Assembly (NCBI GenBank): GCA_019637615.1
Contig: JAHBVJ010000002.1
Coordinates: 62,001-126,000, forward strand
Direction: 5' to 3'
DNA from: Anaerolineae bacterium
GTDB lineage: Bacteria > Chloroflexota > Anaerolineae > Aggregatilineales > UBA2796
Length of the DNA: 64,000 bases
The notes beneath the pieces are model-generated. The model did not search any database. It saw only the letters and a list, made by a program, of their open reading frames with translations, and was not told the origin of the DNA. Below, in pieces: positions 60,537 to 64,000 of this stretch (its first letter is position 1; every line of letters begins with the position of its first letter). The translations under genes and the position numbers were made by a program.

Positions 60537-61214
60537 ATGCATGATATGATGGTCAACTACCTGCTCTCGATTCGTGGTACGCTCGCCCCTTCCGCGCTGG
60601 ATGCCGCCCGCAGCATCCATAACGAGACCGCCGGCGCGCCCGCCAATGTGGAAGTGGCGCGTTCGCTCGGTGACCTCAGCCACATGGTGTATGTTCCGCT
60701 AGATCACCATAACGACGCGGCGGGCGAGTTCCTGATCCTCGACATCTGGAACAATATCGAGGGGTTGAACCAATTCTTTGCTAACCCGCATGTGCAAGAA
60801 CAGGGCGGGCGCATCTTCAGCCAGCGCGATCCCGTTGTGTGGATGCCAGCGGAAGGCTTCGTCTCCTATCAGCTTCCCGCGCCGTTCGGCAAGAATGATC
60901 GGACGGTCGGCCTTGTGCGCGGAATGCTGCCCTCCATCGAGATCGGACGGGAATTCCATAACCGCATTATCACCAAGTTCGCCAACAAGGCGCGCCGTCG
61001 AGGGCATCTTTCCCACAACGCTTACCTCCGCCTGACGCCGCCCGATGCGCCGCCGTCGCTGGAATTCTTCGCCGTCGATACGTGGATGGATGCGGCTGGC
61101 ATGGGCGAGCACTATCAAGACCCTGAATTCCTCAGCGCGTTCGATGGGATGTTCACCGCCGAAGCCACCGCCGATGTCTGGACGCATCCGAACGGCATGT
61201 GGGTCGAGTGGTAA
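60537..61214 (+). CDS. Tandem ferredoxin-like-fold (ABM-type) protein
   Basis: A 225-residue soluble protein built from two similar halves. Half one has GEFLILDIWNNIEGLNQFFA followed by PVVWMPAEGF; half two has LEFFAVDTWMDAAGMGEHYQ followed by ADVWTHPNGMWVEW. The pattern, a strand, W, and a helix followed by a closing strand, is that of antibiotic-biosynthesis monooxygenase/EthD-like dimeric alpha-beta barrels. No catalytic site is recognised. AAGGA lies 10 nt before the ATG. It follows the ECF sigma gene by 91 bp and may be controlled by it. Confidence 0.65.
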   Translation: MHDMMVNYLLSIRGTLAPSALDAARSIHNETAGAPANVEVARSLGDLSHMVYVPLDHHNDAAGEFLILDIWNNIEGLNQFFANPHVQEQGGRIFSQRDPVVWMPAEGFVSYQLPAPFGKNDRTVGLVRGMLPSIEIGREFHNRIITKFANKARRRGHLSHNAYLRLTPPDAPPSLEFFAVDTWMDAAGMGEHYQDPEFLSAFDGMFTAEATADVWTHPNGMWVEW

Positions 61215-61256
61215 GCCAGAACTTCAGGAGGACGGTTAAACTCGATTTTGTGGGAT

Positions 61257-61284
61257 AGCCGCAATCAAGGAAACGGTTGCGGCT
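61257..61284. terminator. Hairpin between convergent genes
   Basis: AGCCGCAA (61257-61264) and TTGCGGCT (61277-61284) pair around 12 nt, between the ABM-type gene and dgkA. No T-run is present. Confidence 0.4.
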
Positions 61285-61289
61285 CTGAA

Positions 61290-61808
61290 CTAACGCACGA
61301 ACAGCCCGACGAGCCACGGCCCGACACGCTCCAAGAAGGGCGGCAGCAGTAGCAGCGCACCGATGACTGCCGAGGCGAGCGCCGCCAGCAGTGAAGTCGC
61401 CGCCGCTACATCCTTGCCCACCCGTGCCATGGGGTGAATATCGGGGCTGGCGAGGTTGATCGCCGCTTCTACCGCGCCGTTGATGAACTCCGCCGCCCAG
61501 TTGATCGTGATCGTCAGGATCAAAATCGACCACGTGATAGGGTCAAGGCCGAGCCACCAACCGAGTACAAACACGAGGATCGAAAAAACTGCTTGGATGC
61601 GCGTATTCTTGCCGTACTTGAGCATGTACAGCCAGCCCGCCAAGGCATAGCGCAAGCTTTTCCATCGGCTGTGGCTGGTGATCGGGCTGTAATCATCGGG
61701 GCGGGCCGCTAGTGTGGCTTGTACGTCGGGATGTAGCTTGAACCACTCGTTCATTGCTTTGTCTACGGCGGCTTTGACGGTGTGATCGACGGACTTGACC
61801 TCAGACAT
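61290..61808 (-). CDS. dgkA: Diacylglycerol/undecaprenol kinase family protein
   Basis: A 172-residue membrane protein. The start at 61808 (MSEVKSVDHTV) overlaps the YbeY stop by 8 nt; a longer frame to 61973 would lie inside ybeY and is rejected. The DgkA core has SRWKSLRYALAGWLYMLK, helix VFSILVFVLGWWLG, and the signature AAEFINGAVEAAINL followed by DIHPMARVGKDVAAATSLL. Gram-positive-type members phosphorylate undecaprenol rather than diacylglycerol. About 50 extra N-terminal residues precede the core. Gene order PgpH-YbeY-DgkA is conserved in many bacteria and supports the call. Confidence 0.88.
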   Translation of the reverse strand: MSEVKSVDHTVKAAVDKAMNEWFKLHPDVQATLAARPDDYSPITSHSRWKSLRYALAGWLYMLKYGKNTRIQAVFSILVFVLGWWLGLDPITWSILILTITINWAAEFINGAVEAAINLASPDIHPMARVGKDVAAATSLLAALASAVIGALLLLPPFLERVGPWLVGLFVR

Positions 61809-62301
61809 GCTCGTCATCCCCGAAGGTGAATAGCGGCACATCGATTTTGACCTTAGCGATATCGAGCGCCCGCTTTTGCTCTGACCACATTTTTTGCTGA
61901 TTCTCAGCATTGTCATGATCATAGCCCAATAAATGCAGCGTGCCATGAATCGCCAGTAGCACCAACTCATCACCGATGGCGTGTCCGGCTTCCTCGGCGT
62001 GCTGGAGCGTGTACGGGTACGCCACGATCAAGTCGCCCAGATACGGCGGGTCGTCGGCTTCGTCCGCGATCTCGTCAGGCAGTGGGTCAGCGGGGAAGGA
62101 TAGAATATCGGTCGCCGCATCGACGCCGCGATACTGCTGATTCAAACTGCGCACTTCCTCATCCGTCGTGACGACCAGCGTAATCCCGCTGCCCGGTTCC
62201 ACGTCGTGATGCGTCAGCACTTCCGTGATGGTCTCGGTCACACGCTGTACGGGGAAGTCATCGAGGTCAAGCTCATTTTGTATTTCGATTTCGTAAGACA
62301 T
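61801..62301 (-). CDS. ybeY: Endoribonuclease YbeY (rRNA maturation)
   Basis: A 166-residue metal-dependent RNase that processes the 16S rRNA 3' end and helps ribosome quality control. The zinc-binding motif HGTLHLLGYDHD (H-x3-H-x5-H) is intact. TDEEVRSLNQQYRGVDAATD and DILSFP fit the family. It lies 5 bp after the PgpH-like gene and overlaps dgkA, forming a compact operon. Confidence 0.92.
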   Translation of the reverse strand: MSYEIEIQNELDLDDFPVQRVTETITEVLTHHDVEPGSGITLVVTTDEEVRSLNQQYRGVDAATDILSFPADPLPDEIADEADDPPYLGDLIVAYPYTLQHAEEAGHAIGDELVLLAIHGTLHLLGYDHDNAENQQKMWSEQKRALDIAKVKIDVPLFTFGDDEHV

Positions 62302-62306
62302 AGAGA

Positions 62307-64000
62307 TTACTCGAAATCGTCAGCATTGATAATGTTGACACTATTGGCACTACTAGATGGTGACGTTGAGGATGGCAATGCCGCCGGTATGGCGACTGCT
62401 TTCATTTCTTGGGTCTGCCCCGGCGCAGGGTACGCAATGCGCGGATGGAAGACCCCTTGCAACGTGGAGATGAATACTTCGCGCACGACGTTCAGATCGT
62501 TGAGCGTAAGGTTGCTCTCGTCCAACTGCCGCTCGTTGAGCCGACCGAGGAAGATTTCGTTGACAATGCTGGCAACCTCTTGTTTGTTGCGCGGACGTTT
62601 GGCGCGTACCACGCTCTCGCAAGTATCCGCCAGCATCAATACGCCAGCTTCGCGGGTTTGCGGGCGCGGGCCGGGGTACGTGAACTGCTTCTTATCGACG
62701 AGCGTTTCATCACAGTTGACGGCGTCTAGTGCCTTATTATAGAAATACAGCACGAATGAGGTGCCGTGATGCTGCATAATCAGGTCGATCATTTCTTCCG
62801 GCAACCGATGTTTGCGTGCCATCTTTTCGCCCTCGATCACATGCGAAATGATGATCTGCGCGCTGCGCACCGGGTCTTTGACCTGATCATGGGGGTTCAG
62901 GCCATCCGCCTGATTCTCCACGAAATAGTGCGGGGCGATCATCTTGCCGATGTCATGATACAGCGCCCCGACTCGCACTAGGGTTGCATTCGCGCCGATC
63001 CGTTCGCACGCCAATTCCGCCAGATTCGCGACTTGCAGGCTATGCTGGTATGTCCCCGGCGCTTCTCGCAGCAAACGCTGCAACAACGGCTGACTCGGCT
63101 GGGAAAGCTCCAGCAGACGGATGCTAGTTGGCAGGTTCAAGATGTTGCTGGCAAGATACAAGCCGACCAGCCCCACGCCCGCCGACAACATACCGTTGAT
63201 CAACCCCGCCACCGTCACCGACAGCAGCCGCGCCGGATCGGAATTGCCCTGCGCCAGCAAAAACACCAGCGCGATCCCGATATTGGTGACGCCAATCGTC
63301 AGGCCAGCCACGAAATAGGCGTTGAGCCGTTCCACGCGCCGCAGCGTCAGCACGCCCACCATGCCGCCGATGGCAACGATCATGGTCAGTTCGAGCGAGT
63401 TATCCGCGATGATGCCGATCAAAGCAGCTAAGATCATCGTGAGCACAACCGTGATCTGCGGATTCGCCACCGCCACGATCACAAGAGCGAAAGCCGCCGC
63501 CGGATACAGATGCGACTGGAAAATATCCGCCGTACCAAACATGCGCGCGCCGATCAAGAACAGCAACATCAGCGCGCCGATCAAGATCATCTCGCTGATA
63601 TTTTGCAGCAGATCGAGATAGAAACGCTGCATATAGCTGAGGCCAATCGCGGTCAGCAGCGTCACGACCAAGATCGCGCTCAGGAGGATCGATCCGCGTT
63701 GATCGGCGGGTTGCAGCAAACCCAACTGCGTTAGCGCCTCGATGTCAACGTCATTTGCGATTTGCCCGCCACGTATTACGATCTGCCCTTGTACGAAACT
63801 GCGCTTCTCGGTTGCCACGCCTTCGCGGGCAGCCGCACGGGCGGATTCTGTGCGGGCTTGGTTATAGAATGAATTGGGGCGGATCAGATTGCGCGTCAGC
63901 ACCACGATGAGCGAGGCTTGTGGCTCATCGATAGCGACGCTGACCAAGTTCGGCAAATTGGCGTACACATCGGGCAGCGTATTATCGCGGATTTCGCCGC
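62307..64000 (-). CDS. 7TM-HD cyclic-di-AMP phosphodiesterase-like protein, PgpH/YqfF family (N-terminus off right edge)
   Basis: At least 564 residues; the frame stays open to the window edge, so the start lies beyond it. The visible part has the end of the extracytoplasmic HDED domain (GVATEKRSFVQGQIVIRGGQ), about seven helices (ILLSAILVVTLLTAIGLSY onward), then a cytoplasmic HD domain with VGALYHDIGKMIAPHYFVEN, ISHVIEGEKMARKHRLP and MQHHGTSFVLYF. PgpH-type enzymes hydrolyse c-di-AMP to pApA. It has an unusually long Ser-rich C-terminal tail. It is the first visible gene of the PgpH-YbeY-DgkA operon. Confidence 0.9.
   Translation of the reverse strand, partial: GEIRDNTLPDVYANLPNLVSVAIDEPQASLIVVLTRNLIRPNSFYNQARTESARAAAREGVATEKRSFVQGQIVIRGGQIANDVDIEALTQLGLLQPADQRGSILLSAILVVTLLTAIGLSYMQRFYLDLLQNISEMILIGALMLLFLIGARMFGTADIFQSHLYPAAAFALVIVAVANPQITVVLTMILAALIGIIADNSLELTMIVAIGGMVGVLTLRRVERLNAYFVAGLTIGVTNIGIALVFLLAQGNSDPARLLSVTVAGLINGMLSAGVGLVGLYLASNILNLPTSIRLLELSQPSQPLLQRLLREAPGTYQHSLQVANLAELACERIGANATLVRVGALYHDIGKMIAPHYFVENQADGLNPHDQVKDPVRSAQIIISHVIEGEKMARKHRLPEEMIDLIMQHHGTSFVLYFYNKALDAVNCDETLVDKKQFTYPGPRPQTREAGVLMLADTCESVVRAKRPRNKQEVASIVNEIFLGRLNERQLDESNLTLNDLNVVREVFISTLQGVFHPRIAYPAPGQTQEMKAVAIPAALPSSTSPSSSANSVNIINADDFE

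Overview
The window looks like a chromosomal piece of a Chloroflexota bacterium (Anaerolineae-like). This is an inference: no rRNA, tRNA or other phylogenetic marker is present. It rests on long Thr/Pro/Asn 'TNTPT' linkers in secreted proteins, an SBBP-type protein head, an archaeal-type HMG-CoA synthase beside a thiolase-fold protein, binding-protein-dependent sugar transporters without their own ATPase, and many receiver-domain fusions. Coding density is high, base composition is moderately GC-rich, and short operons alternate between strands.

Layout. 1-2.5 kb (minus): start of a GlpD-like FAD dehydrogenase, then a WecG/TagA glycosyltransferase, a phosphodiesterase and a prepilin-peptidase-like A24 protease. 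2.6-3.8 kb: a dead ISAs1-type insertion sequence. 3.9-8.4 kb: FHA-receiver fusion, zinc alcohol dehydrogenase, lipoate ligase-like protein, LysR regulator. 8.4-10.2 kb: a gene-free stretch full of direct repeats, phased short motifs and hairpins, including a dual-hairpin element that recurs at 56.2 kb with compensating base changes. 10.2-18.5 kb: a truncated SBBP-type secreted protein, a LysM-SGNH protein, protein-isoaspartate methyltransferase, a phosphohydrolase, two unknowns, and a large secreted DMFase-like protein. 18.8-22 kb: a multicopper oxidase / ZIP transporter / YceI operon whose promoter carries a DtxR/MntR-like palindrome. 22.1-24.1 kb: zinc-ribbon protein, membrane J-domain protein, unknown membrane protein. 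24.2-26.3 kb: AraC regulator and SDR with a 21-bp-period tandem operator candidate.

26.7-44.2 kb is the regulatory and sugar-uptake heart of the window. It has two complete binding-protein/permease sets (one minus, one plus), a secreted DUF4832 protein and a GH31 glycosidase. Around them are a receiver protein with a kinase-like ATPase remnant, a membrane hybrid kinase, a stand-alone pseudo-receiver with Glu at the phosphorylation site, and a 1061-residue soluble hybrid kinase. The last joins a LacI-like sugar-binding domain, GAF, kinase core, two receivers and an AraC DNA-binding domain. A 15-bp element repeated in tandem at exactly 21 bp lies before the plus-strand sugar operon and again at 44.77 kb; it is a good candidate operator for that hybrid protein. 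Transported sugars would be trimmed by the GH31 enzyme, with the soluble receptor domain reading the internal product.

45.3-50.9 kb: an isochorismatase-family amidohydrolase (biuret or ureidoacrylate type) in one operon with a BMP/nucleoside-type ABC transporter. 51-56.2 kb: TrmH-like methyltransferase, an orphan MurG-like glycosyltransferase lacking the usual His, acyl-CoA dehydrogenase, GT9 glycosyltransferase, EEP-family phosphatase. 57-61.2 kb: HMG-CoA synthase, a thiolase-fold protein lacking the catalytic Cys and His, an ECF sigma factor with a SnoaL-like tail and a tandem ferredoxin-like-fold protein. 61.3-64 kb (minus): the conserved PgpH-YbeY-DgkA operon, running off the right edge.
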